Positions 34,569-43,342 of a stretch of 64,000 nucleotides of DNA are shown here, piece by piece. Within the stretch, counting starts at the first letter, position 1; each line of letters opens with the position of its first letter. Source of the stretch: Chryseobacterium sp. KLBC 52. GTDB taxonomy: Bacteria > Bacteroidota > Bacteroidia > Flavobacteriales > Weeksellaceae. The stretch spans positions 186,001 to 250,000 of the forward strand of contig NZ_QDFZ01000003.1 in the NCBI RefSeq assembly GCF_003347605.1, in the 5' to 3' direction. The translations under genes were made by a program, and so were the position numbers. Below the pieces are notes generated by a model. The model was given only the letters and a program-made list of their open reading frames with translations. It was not told the origin of the DNA and ran no database searches.

Positions 34569-35639
34569 TTAGGAATTATATTGCTCATGGTGTTCGGATA
34601 GCATAAGTGTTAAAGTTATTTTAAAAATATTGTGATCCGTTTCAATTTTCAGATCGTGGGAATCCGGATATTGCAGTTTTAAACGTTTTTTTACATTTTG
34701 AAGACCAATTCCACCCGTTTCGTCCTTCTTTTTATAGGTAACCCTATCGGAATAGGAATTTTCAACATAAAAATAGAGCCTGTTGTCTTTTTCCTGACAT
34801 GATATTTTTACATATCCATTATGACCGGGAAGCCTGCATACATATTTAAAAGCATTTTCTATAAAAGGAACGAGAAGTAATGGGGCAATAAAAGCTTTTT
34901 TATTATCAATTTCCCAACTGGCTTTTACGTCCAGTTCATTTCCCCATCTCAGTTTCTCTACTTCAACCAGGTTTTGAAGGTATTCTACATCTTTATCCAA
35001 AGAAACCATGGTTTGATTACAGTGATATAGCTGATACCGGAGAATATCCGAAAATTTCATCAGTAAAAAATCCGCCAGCTGGGTATCTGTCTTCATCAGG
35101 ATATGAATATGATTCAGAATATTAAATACCACATGGGGATTGATCTGATCCTGTAAAAGTTTGAGCTGGTTTTCCAGATGAGCCTGCTGCAGCAGAATAT
35201 GATCGCGCTCTATTCTTCCGTGTTCATTGTAAAATTTGATACCACACGCTGCGCCGTTAATCAGAAATGAGGCTGGGAGAGACATATAAAAACCCTTCCA
35301 TAAAAAAGGCAAATGATCTCTGAAGTTGTCCGGAAGCTGATCTTTGGGCTCCACTTCAAGATATGTGAATATAACGGAAAAGACCATACTGAGCATGAAA
35401 ATAACCATGACCAGCTGTACCAGAAACAGTTTCATTTTCTTTTCCCGGAGAGCTTTCGGCAAAAGCTTATTGGTTAAAAAATGAGTAAATGTAAACGAAA
35501 ATGCTGCAATGATAGCAGCCTGGGTCATCGCAAGATAGGTTTCTGTTGTACTCTGGAAATTAAACCACAATACAATCGCCAGTACAAGCCAGAAAATAAA
35601 AGTAAATATGTATTCTTTTAAAATAAAAGATTTTGTCAT
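34569..35639 (-). CDS. LytS/YehU-type sensor histidine kinase
   Basis: 356 residues. Four membrane helices in the first 140 residues, then a His_kinase domain with DQINPHVVFNILNHI (phospho-His) and an HATPase with PFIENAFKY and GGIGLQNVKKRL. It belongs to the His-kinase family pf06580 paired with LytTR regulators; its stop is one base from the regulator start. The signal is unknown. A beta-barrel gene lies upstream of it. Confidence 0.92.
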   Translation of the reverse strand: MTKSFILKEYIFTFIFWLVLAIVLWFNFQSTTETYLAMTQAAIIAAFSFTFTHFLTNKLLPKALREKKMKLFLVQLVMVIFMLSMVFSVIFTYLEVEPKDQLPDNFRDHLPFLWKGFYMSLPASFLINGAACGIKFYNEHGRIERDHILLQQAHLENQLKLLQDQINPHVVFNILNHIHILMKTDTQLADFLLMKFSDILRYQLYHCNQTMVSLDKDVEYLQNLVEVEKLRWGNELDVKASWEIDNKKAFIAPLLLVPFIENAFKYVCRLPGHNGYVKISCQEKDNRLYFYVENSYSDRVTYKKKDETGGIGLQNVKKRLKLQYPDSHDLKIETDHNIFKITLTLMLSEHHEQYNS

Positions 35640-35717
35640 GGAATTGGAAATAGGTTGATAAAAAAATTAGAAACTGCAGGGAAAACAGTTTCTAATCGTA
35701 AAGATAATTTAAGTTTT

Positions 35718-36311
35718 TTAGAACAGGAAATAACCTATTCCGAGGGAAAAACTGTGGGGTTTGGATTTAAATTCTTTACTAATGCTTGTAAGACCGGTCT
35801 CATACCTCAAATCTACCGTGAAGTTTTTATAATCTAATCCTACACCACCCGTAAGGCCAATATTGGATTTGTCAAATTTCTTAAATCCCTCCTGTAGAGC
35901 CTGAGAGGCAGATGCTTTATTGTTGAAAGCATAGCTGTAAACCCCTCCGGCAAATATTCTTACATTAAAATCATCTGCTTTAATCAGTTTATACCCAACC
36001 ACTACAGGAATATCAATAGCGTTCCATGAAAGTTTTGAAGAGTTTCCGTCTTGGGACTCGAAGGACGCTTTCTTTTTGTTGAAAAGAGCTTCTCCCTGCA
36101 CATACAGTTTTCCGATATCCATTCTTGTCATTACCCCTGCCTGGTAGCCAAATCCATATTTCCCTTCGAGAGAAGATTCCGTGGAGGTTTTTGTAAAGTT
36201 TGCCCCTCCCTTTACCCCAATGTGAAAAGCCGGAGTCTGTTGTGCTTTAGTTTCCACGCCGCAAAAAATGCATAATAACAATGCACTTAGAGCGAAAAAT
36301 TGCTGCTTCAT
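35718..36311 (-). CDS. outer-membrane beta-barrel protein (PorT-like)
   Basis: 197 residues from the ATG at 36311 (MKQQFFALSALLLCIFCGVE); the frame also opens at 36341. A signal peptide (1-24), then about eight strands with typical ends such as HIGVKGGANFT and SLGIGYFLF. It matches the small porin or OMP_b-brl_2 type barrels of Bacteroidetes. Cargo or partner unknown. Lies next to the LytS/LytTR pair. Confidence 0.85.
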   Translation of the reverse strand: MKQQFFALSALLLCIFCGVETKAQQTPAFHIGVKGGANFTKTSTESSLEGKYGFGYQAGVMTRMDIGKLYVQGEALFNKKKASFESQDGNSSKLSWNAIDIPVVVGYKLIKADDFNVRIFAGGVYSYAFNNKASASQALQEGFKKFDKSNIGLTGGVGLDYKNFTVDLRYETGLTSISKEFKSKPHSFSLGIGYFLF

Positions 36312-36426
36312 AATTTTATTATTGTTAAAAATCTGTTGCAAAACAACAACTGTGATGGATGGTATGAAATTTTATTTGATGAATGGCAGAGATGCTTTGA
36401 CAAGGATCTGTTTTTAGGTGAAAAAT

Positions 36427-36457
36427 AAAACCGGAAGTTGCCATACTTCCGGTTTTT
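36427..36457 (-). terminator. terminator downstream of the DUF3472 gene
   Basis: AAAACCGGAAG pairs with CTTCCGGTTTT around an 8-base loop, with T-rich tails on both strands. It lies about 100 bases past the stop of the minus-strand gene 36557-38146. Confidence 0.75.
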
Positions 36458-36556
36458 ATTATGTAATAACGCTGCCATTCTTAAAAGGTGTTCACCTTGT
36501 TAAATACGCGATATCTGTATTTGTTTTTGATTGGAAAGACTGAGCCTGCTTTCCAT

Positions 36557-38146
36557 TTAATTTTTAATAAACTTTAAACTTTTGCTGGTGGTAGTACCGT
36601 CAAATATGTTGATTATATAGATACCATCCAGCAATGTTGAGATTGATATTTCCTCTCCGTTTGTGTGTCCTGTCTTGACTACTTTACCCTGTACGTTCAA
36701 AATGCTGTATGAAGCCTGTTTTCCTTCCAGCCCCTTTACCTGAATGATGCTATGGGCAGGATTAGGGAACAATTTGATGTGATCATTATGTTCAGAAACC
36801 TCTGCATAACGCTGTTGTACCGTACCTGTATTATTGCAGTATGGTAAAGCCGATAGATTAATATTCGGAGCCTGAGCGGGTGCAGTAACGGTCAGCAATG
36901 TGTTTACCGGAGTGTACTCATTGGTAAATCCACCGTTTCTTAAGAAAAATTTGTTATTAGCAGTTCCTCCAGATGCATCTACTCTCTGATTGGCGGAATA
37001 CGTAGCATCCACGGTAAAATTCGCTTTTGAAACCGGCATCCATTGCCCCTGTGCTGTTCTTATCCATTGGTTTCCGAATTCAGCCCTTCTGCCCAGATAA
37101 CCATTTTCAGGTTCAAAGTTTTCTACAAAACTGTAAAATCCTTTTAAGTAAGTATTGGTATAAGGTCTTTTCCAGCTTGCAATCAGCATCCAGCTACCAG
37201 CTTCCGGTTCAAAAAACCAGGCTGTGTAATCGGTACTTCCTGTTCCATCCGGATTTGCCTTCAGCAGAAATTTATAGGTAAGTCCCGCTTTCCATGGAAA
37301 TTTCAGGTAGCTCTGTCCTCCTGAGCCTTCGTTACCGAATTCTCCAATGGTAACATTTTCTCCCTTACAGTTTAGTTTGATCTTTTTATCTTCAGGAATC
37401 GTATCAGGGTTATCTGTTTCGAAGGGACTCCATACCGAAAATAAAATATGTCTTTCCTGTGCAGTATTTACCTGCATTCCAAAATAACCTTCTCCAAAAC
37501 CGTCTGCCATAAAATAAGAGCCCACCTTGTCCTGACCAACAGGTACAGTTACTTCATTGTAGTAGTAGGAAACGTTTTCAGAAGTAGGAATAACGTAGCC
37601 TAAGTGACAGGAAGGACCTCTTCTTGCCCAATAATAATAATCCGGATTGTTACAGAAAATAGTGCTTCCTGATGTTGCTGGTCCGTCAATCAGCAGATCG
37701 GATACGCGACCGAAATAGAGACCGTTTTTCCTTACCCCCTGAAGATCTACTTTTACATATCCTGCGGGAACATAGAAGCTTCCGGCGGAATAGGTATTAA
37801 AAGACGTTCCCTTCATAAAGATTTTGTGTGAAACTCCATTAACGGTAACTTTAATGGTACTGCTTTTATCAAAGAATACCTTTGCGATTACTTTAATGTT
37901 TAACAATCCACTGTTGCTTACCTTAAAATAGGTGCTCACTACCGCTTGAGAACTTGTCCAGTTTGTAAGTCCGTAATCGGCAATCTCCTCCGTTCCGTTA
38001 CTTGCCGGGCGGGTTATAAAGGCATTTCCTGCAAGAGGGATTTTGTAAGTTTCTCCGTTATAGGGAATACCTGATCCTGAAGCCGATACAAGATTGGCCG
38101 CGAAAAAGAATGTAATTAATGCGAAAATAGATTTTAATACTTTCAT
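36557..38146 (-). CDS. secreted DUF5077/DUF3472 protein with T9SS C-terminal domain
   Basis: 529 residues. A signal peptide (1-22) precedes a DUF5077-like beta domain (about 25-155, IPLAGNAFITRPASNGTEEI), a DUF3472 domain (about 160-420, SVWSPFETDNPDTIPEDKKI, GEFGNEGSGG) and a type IX secretion sorting domain in the last 75 residues (KLFPNPAHSIIQVKG, then KSLKFIKN). It is exported by the T9SS and cut or anchored at the surface. DUF3472/DUF5077 proteins are thought to act on glycans. The last ends in IKN as T9SS cargo do. Confidence 0.9.
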   Translation of the reverse strand: MKVLKSIFALITFFFAANLVSASGSGIPYNGETYKIPLAGNAFITRPASNGTEEIADYGLTNWTSSQAVVSTYFKVSNSGLLNIKVIAKVFFDKSSTIKVTVNGVSHKIFMKGTSFNTYSAGSFYVPAGYVKVDLQGVRKNGLYFGRVSDLLIDGPATSGSTIFCNNPDYYYWARRGPSCHLGYVIPTSENVSYYYNEVTVPVGQDKVGSYFMADGFGEGYFGMQVNTAQERHILFSVWSPFETDNPDTIPEDKKIKLNCKGENVTIGEFGNEGSGGQSYLKFPWKAGLTYKFLLKANPDGTGSTDYTAWFFEPEAGSWMLIASWKRPYTNTYLKGFYSFVENFEPENGYLGRRAEFGNQWIRTAQGQWMPVSKANFTVDATYSANQRVDASGGTANNKFFLRNGGFTNEYTPVNTLLTVTAPAQAPNINLSALPYCNNTGTVQQRYAEVSEHNDHIKLFPNPAHSIIQVKGLEGKQASYSILNVQGKVVKTGHTNGEEISISTLLDGIYIINIFDGTTTSKSLKFIKN

Positions 38147-38404
38147 TTGTGTGATTTTTTAATAAAAGTAATAACGTAAAAGATTATAATCGAAAGAAAA
38201 TTAATAAAAATTCAAATCTGATATAAATTCACTTATACAGGATTTTTTTTGTTAAAAATATTTTGAGTTTTAGGCTGTTAGATTTAAAAACAAAACAAGA
38301 ATTAGTGGAATTTTTTGACTATAAAGAGTTTTTTTTGTGATTTTTACAGAGATACATGATATAACTTCACGAAGAGGTGTCTTTGAATACAAGTAGTAAG
38401 AATA

Positions 38405-38439
38405 AAAAAAACCGGAAGCAGTAATACCCCCGGTTTTTT
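38405..38439 (-). terminator. terminator after the Cys-rich GG peptide
   Basis: AAAACCGG pairs with CCGGTTTT over a 14-base loop, next to the stop codon of the peptide gene at 38445; A and T runs flank the stem on both sides. Confidence 0.6.
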
Positions 38440-38444
38440 ATCAA

Positions 38445-38684
38445 TTAATAAGGCTGTTCTTCACAAATAGTAGGAGGAATACATCCGCCAGTGCCGCCGC
38501 CAGGATTTCCGCCACCGCCTACAGCGATGCACTGTCCCGGATTTCCGTCTTCATACATTTCACATGCGTATCCCCATGCACATTGGCAGTCGTTCTGACA
38601 ATTATAAGAGTTGCCTCCCATATGACAGCTATCTCCTCCGCTGCCCAGAATAGCAGATAAATCTTTTCTCAAAAGTTTTTTCAT
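38445..38684 (-). CDS. Cys-rich GG-leader peptide
   Basis: 79 residues from the ATG at 38684; another ATG three codons upstream (38693) is equally possible. MKKLLRKDLSAILGSGG is a short leader ending in GG. The core has eight Cys (DSC, YNC, NDC, QCAW, YAC, GQC, GGC, TIC) and a glycine-proline-rich tail, suited to four disulfides. It is unlike the 21 kb peptides in core and Cys number. Function unknown; secretion by a C39-type exporter is inferred. Confidence 0.72.
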   Translation of the reverse strand: MKKLLRKDLSAILGSGGDSCHMGGNSYNCQNDCQCAWGYACEMYEDGNPGQCIAVGGGGNPGGGTGGCIPPTICEEQPY

Positions 38685-38800
38685 TGTTTTCATGATAATT
38701 GGTATTAATGTTTTCGTTTAAAAATTGTACATTCCTGTAAATATAGTGAAATTGTCTTAATGTGTTGTAAATGAATTTCCTGTGGGGGGGGTTAATGAAG

Positions 38801-38826
38801 AAAAGCCACTGTGAAAGTGGCTTTTT
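38801..38826 (-). terminator. terminator of the 38848 lipoprotein gene
   Basis: AAAAGCCACT (38801-38810) pairs with AGTGGCTTTT (38816-38825). On the minus strand it follows the gene stop by about 22 bases and has T-rich flanks. Confidence 0.82.
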
Positions 38827-38847
38827 ATGATGAACAGGAATGATGTC

Positions 38848-40155
38848 TTAGAAACTGAATTCCTTCTGATACAGTGTACGCTCTTTTTTGAAAAGAGGAA
38901 TGGTTCCTTCATATCGTAGAGGAGCAATTCCAAAACCATAGAACATATCAGCCTGAATTTTTCCTTTTACAGAAATCACACCTTTTCTTTGAGGAACAAG
39001 TGTTAATCCTAAAGAGGAAAGGGCAGAAGCTCTTCCTTTTACTCCTGAATTAGCAATAGGGATAGTAAGAAACATCAGTCCTACGGCTCCTTTTGCTTCT
39101 AAACCTCCTTCAGCAGATAAATTTCCCTCTGCAACAGTGATGGTTGGTTCTGATTTCTTTTGAAGATTAATGTTAATCTCCGGGTTTTTGCTTACTAAAA
39201 AGTTAGCATTTCCCTCAAGATCCAAAACCTGGGCCTGTACTTTTCCCGCAGCCTGTACTCCCAGAAAAGGTCCGGCAGAAAGGGTAGGGCTTAAGATCAA
39301 TCCTGTAGGCCCCAAAACGATAGGAACGATAGGAATATTCAGATAATCTGTAGTGCTTGCGGTATAGCCCAGGCTTCCTGCAATACTTACTGTACTCTTA
39401 AGTTTGATATCATCCATGATGAGGTTAACATAGAAGTTGGACAAATGTCCCCATGAGAATGTAATATTATAATCAATCTTTGGTGTAAATCCTCCTTGTA
39501 GATTTACACTGGATGTTCCAGCTGAAGTTAGAGGAAATGAATAAGTTTTATTAAAATTATAACGGTTGAAGGTAATTAATTTCTGATTCTGAAGGTTTTT
39601 AGCTTCGATAGAATGTATTCTTTGATTGATCTGTTCAGAAACCATCCCTTCTACAGGAATATAATTAACCATTCTTCCATCAATATTAACGGGAGCTTTC
39701 CCTGATGGATCATATACGCCGCTTAATGTTCCACTGTAGATAAACTCTTCAAGCTTTGCACTGGAAGTCTGTACTTTAAACTGGTTATTCAATTTTGAAA
39801 CAGAACTTACTTTCGAAAGAATAGTGTTTACCTCATCTCCTTCTATTTTAGTTCCTACAATAACTGTTCCTACGGAAATGCTATCCGTTTGCGGTGTCAT
39901 ACGGCTAAATGTAATTTCTCCGTCATGATGAGCAGAAATGGCATTTACTGATTCATCATTCAGGATAATAACATTCTTCTGTAAAGTCAGATTGCCTAAA
40001 GTCTTCATTTGAGCAGACTCTACAGGTTTTTCAACAGGAGCATCCGCCGGATCATCCTGAGAACAAGACGTTAAAAGAAATAAACAGAAAAAAGAAAAAA
40101 GAAAAGAAAAGTAAAAATTTCTGTTGATTTTGAAATGGTTGGATTTCATTTTCAT
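38848..40155 (-). CDS. hypothetical lipoprotein
   Basis: 435 residues with a lipobox LLTSC near residue 31 and a Pro/Asp-rich linker after it. The rest is mostly beta with a glycine-rich middle (SAGPFLGVQAAGKVQAQ, GNLSAEGGLEAKGAVG), reminiscent of a beta-helical or barrel-like surface protein. No domain was recognised. A TAATTTTG (minus strand, 40186-40179) is a candidate -7 element. Confidence 0.75.
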   Translation of the reverse strand: MKMKSNHFKINRNFYFSFLFSFFCLFLLTSCSQDDPADAPVEKPVESAQMKTLGNLTLQKNVIILNDESVNAISAHHDGEITFSRMTPQTDSISVGTVIVGTKIEGDEVNTILSKVSSVSKLNNQFKVQTSSAKLEEFIYSGTLSGVYDPSGKAPVNIDGRMVNYIPVEGMVSEQINQRIHSIEAKNLQNQKLITFNRYNFNKTYSFPLTSAGTSSVNLQGGFTPKIDYNITFSWGHLSNFYVNLIMDDIKLKSTVSIAGSLGYTASTTDYLNIPIVPIVLGPTGLILSPTLSAGPFLGVQAAGKVQAQVLDLEGNANFLVSKNPEININLQKKSEPTITVAEGNLSAEGGLEAKGAVGLMFLTIPIANSGVKGRASALSSLGLTLVPQRKGVISVKGKIQADMFYGFGIAPLRYEGTIPLFKKERTLYQKEFSF

Positions 40156-40276
40156 ATAAAGTGATTTTAAGGTTTAATCAAAATTAAGTGAATTATTTAA
40201 AACTTACAAAAGAATTACGTTAAATTAATATCAACAACATAATGATCTTTGTTTATGTTTTCAGTATATGAAAAAT

Positions 40277-40305
40277 AAAAACCCGCTATCAGAATAGCGG
40301 GTTTT
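40277..40305 (-). terminator. terminator of the pepT operon
   Basis: AAAACCCGCTAT at 40277-40288 pairs with ATAGCGGGTTTT at 40294-40305 over a 5-base loop; A/T-rich tail on the minus strand. It closes pepT and the TonB-like gene. Confidence 0.88.
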
Positions 40306-40310
40306 GTATA

Positions 40311-40877
40311 TTATTTTTTAAAAGACATTACTAAAGGAACAGTAACATTGGAGGAGACGGATTTTCCTTTGTCCTCTGCCGGTTTCCACTTGCCTTTCTC
40401 TTTAATCCTGTAAAAAGCGGCTTCAATGAATGCGTTTACATCTTCATTGTTTCCTTTTACATTGGGATCAAGAGGATTCCCCTTAGAGTCGACAACAAAA
40501 CTTATTGTTGCTTTGTAAGAATCTGAAGAAAAGTTGAGAAAGTCAAGATCTACAGCTTCATATAAAAGCTTTTGAAAAGCAGCTTTACCTTTATCGAAAT
40601 CTGCTTCCTTACTCACTTTTGTCTTTACAGGAGGATCTGCGGAGATCATTTTCTGATCCTCCAGAGAAGCTTTATCTAGAGCGGTTTTGTAAGCCGTTAT
40701 TTTATCCTCGGTTAAAAGCCATTCTTTCTTGGTTCGTAAATCATTAGGCTTAGGATATTTATTATACAGAGCCGTTTTCTTTCTTTCATAGCGTGAATCT
40801 GCTCTCTGAAATTCAGAAACCTGGGCACTGCTGAAAATAAAAGTGAAAATGAATGCTGATGCTAAGACCTTTTTCAT
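40311..40877 (-). CDS. exported TonB C-terminal-like protein
   Basis: 188 residues. A signal peptide (1-18, ending SSAQ), then a charged helical part with many Lys, and a C-terminal domain with SYKATISFVVDSKGNPLDPN and the Trp-containing KGKWKPAEDKGK, which are the strand and helix of the TonB C-terminal fold. It may bind outer-membrane receptors or be a periplasmic adaptor. It starts 6 bases after pepT and is probably co-transcribed. Confidence 0.75.
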   Translation of the reverse strand: MKKVLASAFIFTFIFSSAQVSEFQRADSRYERKKTALYNKYPKPNDLRTKKEWLLTEDKITAYKTALDKASLEDQKMISADPPVKTKVSKEADFDKGKAAFQKLLYEAVDLDFLNFSSDSYKATISFVVDSKGNPLDPNVKGNNEDVNAFIEAAFYRIKEKGKWKPAEDKGKSVSSNVTVPLVMSFKK

Positions 40878-40883
40878 GATTTA

Positions 40884-42131
40884 TTAAGCTTTTACAATAT
40901 TAATAATGACTTCAGTCGCTTTTTCCATGCTTTCCAAAGCAACATATTCGTACGGTCCGTGGAAGTTGATTCCTCCCGCAAAGATATTCGGGCAAGGAAG
41001 TCCCATATAAGAAAGCTGGGCGCCATCTGTACCTCCTCTGATCGCTTTGATCTTAGGTTCGATACCAGCTTCAGTCATTGCTTTAGCCGCAAGGTCTACA
41101 ATATGCATTTTACCTTCAAATTGCTGCTTCATGTTTCTGTACTGCTCTTTAATCTCTACTTCAGCAGTTCCTTCCCCATGTTTTTGGTTGAACTCAGCTA
41201 CTTTTTCCTCCATGAATTTCTTTCTGGCTTCAAATTTATCAGCATCATGATCACGTATGATATATTGAAGTTTAGCCTCTGAAATATCAGCAGTAATATC
41301 CATTAAGTGATAGAATCCGTCAAAACCTTTTGTTGTTGCAGGGGTTTCGTTAGCAGGAAGCATTTGAGCAAACTCAGCAGCTAAAAGAGCAGCATTGATC
41401 ATTTTTCCGTAAGCATAACCAGGGTGAACACTTAATCCATGGATTTTTACCACAGCTCCGGCAGCGTTAAAGTTTTCATATTCCAATTCTCCAACTTCTC
41501 CGCCATCCATTGTGTAAGCCCATTCTGCGCCAAATTTAGCAACATCAAATTTATGAGCACCTCTTCCGATTTCTTCATCAGGAGTAAATCCTATGGCAAT
41601 TCTTCCATGTTTGATCTCCGGATGAGCGATAAGATATTCAGCAGCTGTTACGATCTCTGCACAGCCTGCTTTATCATCAGCACCCAAAAGAGTGGTTCCG
41701 TCAGTAGTAATTAACGTCTGACCGATATATTTTTTTAAGCTTTCAAATCTTGAAGGAGATAAAGTGAATCCTGTTGCCTGGTTCAAAAGAAGATCATTTC
41801 CGTCATAGTTCTTCCAAACCTGAGGTTTTACATTTTCTCCGCTGAAATCCGGTGAAGTATCATAATGCGAAATAAACCCAATCGTTGGTCTGTCATCGTT
41901 TTCAAGGTTAGAAGGAACATAGCCCATGATATAACCGTTGCTGTCTATAGAAACATCTTCCAGACCAATGGTCTTTAGTTCTTCAGTAATATAATTGGCA
42001 ATATCCCATTGGCGAGGGGTGGAAGGTGTAGCTTCACTTTCTGCATCGCTGGTTGAATATATTTTTACATAGCTAAGAAAACGGTTCAGTAATTTTTCTT
42101 TCCACAAAGGGTTGAATTCGATTGTACTCAT
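40884..42131 (-). CDS. pepT: peptidase T (tripeptidase)
   Basis: 415 residues. It cuts the N-terminal residue from tripeptides in the cytoplasm with two zinc ions. ISHYDTSPDFSG has the first metal His and Asp, LLGADDKAG the bridging Asp, FTPDEEIGRG the catalytic Glu, and MDGGEVGELEYENFNAA the central domain. RGGTDGAQLSYMG and NFHGPYEYVAL are near the end. A TAACTTTG element (minus strand, 42158-42151) precedes it. Confidence 0.95.
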   Translation of the reverse strand: MSTIEFNPLWKEKLLNRFLSYVKIYSTSDAESEATPSTPRQWDIANYITEELKTIGLEDVSIDSNGYIMGYVPSNLENDDRPTIGFISHYDTSPDFSGENVKPQVWKNYDGNDLLLNQATGFTLSPSRFESLKKYIGQTLITTDGTTLLGADDKAGCAEIVTAAEYLIAHPEIKHGRIAIGFTPDEEIGRGAHKFDVAKFGAEWAYTMDGGEVGELEYENFNAAGAVVKIHGLSVHPGYAYGKMINAALLAAEFAQMLPANETPATTKGFDGFYHLMDITADISEAKLQYIIRDHDADKFEARKKFMEEKVAEFNQKHGEGTAEVEIKEQYRNMKQQFEGKMHIVDLAAKAMTEAGIEPKIKAIRGGTDGAQLSYMGLPCPNIFAGGINFHGPYEYVALESMEKATEVIINIVKA

Positions 42132-42291
42132 CAGATATCATAAATTTTAACAAAGTTAGCAATTTTGATGCTGAGAATACGTTATTTGCGATTTAATATC
42201 AGTTATTGAAATTATAAATCATATATAAATATTTGGAAATCAAAATAGTGCTAGCTTTGTGTATACAGTGTACCAAGTAGTTTAGTTTTAT

Positions 42292-42299
42292 TATATTTG
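42292..42299 (+). promoter_or_regulatory. candidate -7 element for the HMG-CoA lyase gene
   Basis: TATATTTG fits the consensus exactly and ends 19 bases before the ATG at 42319. No TTTG lies at the optimal distance upstream. Confidence 0.5.
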
Positions 42300-42318
42300 A
42301 GAAAATCAAAAAGTAAAA

Positions 42319-43167
42319 ATGTTTCTTACCGAATGTCCTAGAGATGCAATGCAGGGATGGGGAGAATTTATCCCTACCGATAAAAAAATAGATTATATCA
42401 ACTCCTTGATGGATGTTGGCTTTGATGTATTGGATTGTCTGAGTTTTGTTTCTCCGAAAGCGATTCCGCAGATGGCTGACTCTGATGAGGTGGCAAAAAA
42501 TATCGACAAATCACGTTCCAGAACCAAAGTTTCTGCTATTATTGGTAATTACAGAGGTGCCGAAAAAGCATTGAAGCACGAGTCAGTAGATATTCTGGGC
42601 TTTCCATTTTCTATTTCTGAAACGTTTCAGCACAGAAATACCAATAAAAGCCAGGAAGAAGCCTTTGATGAAATCATTAAAATGCTTGAACTGGTAAAAA
42701 GCGAAGGAAAACAACTTAATATCTATTTCTCTATGGCTTTTGGAAATCCATATGGTGAAATGTGGAAGTGGGAGGATGTCGACCAATGGGCACAAAAATT
42801 TTCGGACATCGGAGTGAAAGATATCTTATTATCAGATACTACCGGAGTGGCAACTCCTGAAACGATTGCTCTTTTGTTTGAAAAAATACCTTCAAAATAT
42901 CCTGAAATCAATTTCGGTGGACATTTTCATAACCGTTATGAAGATTCCTATTCAAAATTAAAAGCGGCTTACGACCAAGGCTGCCGAAGATTTGACAGTG
43001 CTATCAAAGGAATCGGAGGATGTCCAATGGCTAAAGATGATCTTGTGGGAAATATGCCTACAGAACAGGTGATCAATTTTATGAGTGTTGAAAAAGCAGA
43101 ACATAAGCTGAACCTTCTGAACTTTGAAAGTTCTTATAATAAGGCGAAGGATATTTTTCATTTTTAA
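42319..43167 (+). CDS. hydroxymethylglutaryl-CoA lyase
   Basis: 282 residues. It splits HMG-CoA into acetyl-CoA and acetoacetate, the last step of leucine breakdown. TECPRDAMQGW opens the TIM barrel with the catalytic Arg; GGHFHNRYEDS holds the metal His pair; GIGGCPMAKDD holds Cys235, the active-site Cys. The K after MA where many enzymes have G is a small variation. No other leucine-catabolism genes are adjacent. Confidence 0.93.
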   Translation: MFLTECPRDAMQGWGEFIPTDKKIDYINSLMDVGFDVLDCLSFVSPKAIPQMADSDEVAKNIDKSRSRTKVSAIIGNYRGAEKALKHESVDILGFPFSISETFQHRNTNKSQEEAFDEIIKMLELVKSEGKQLNIYFSMAFGNPYGEMWKWEDVDQWAQKFSDIGVKDILLSDTTGVATPETIALLFEKIPSKYPEINFGGHFHNRYEDSYSKLKAAYDQGCRRFDSAIKGIGGCPMAKDDLVGNMPTEQVINFMSVEKAEHKLNLLNFESSYNKAKDIFHF

Positions 43168-43180
43168 GATGAATAAATCT

Positions 43181-43277
43181 CTCGCAGATTTTGCAGATCC
43201 CGCGGATAGAAAAGAAGATCTGCTTAATCAGCAGGATCTGCGAGAAAACTATCAATAGGAGCGGGCTTTAGCCCGCT
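43181..43277. repeat. two palindromes between HMG-CoA lyase and sulfurtransferase
   Basis: CTCGCAGAT (43181-43189) and ATCTGCGAG (43236-43244) are perfect complements; between them are more GCAGATC/ATCTGC pairs. A second palindrome AGCGGGCTTTAGCCCGCT is at 43260-43277. Both lie in a gap between two same-strand genes. The style, with strongly GC-rich arms in an A+T-rich region, fits mobile palindromic repeats rather than gene-specific terminators. Confidence 0.65.
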
Positions 43278-43342
43278 TTACTATATTGAAATATACATGG
43301 CTTTAGCCAAAACATAATTAAATTAATTCCAAAATCAACAAA

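Noticed and set aside
38757..38939. Frame around the 38848 lipoprotein end
   Set aside because: It crosses the terminator at 38801-38826 and a G run, and repeats part of the neighbouring gene in another frame.
41439..41714. + strand frames antisense to pepT
   Set aside because: The minus strand encodes a complete peptidase T with all metal motifs.
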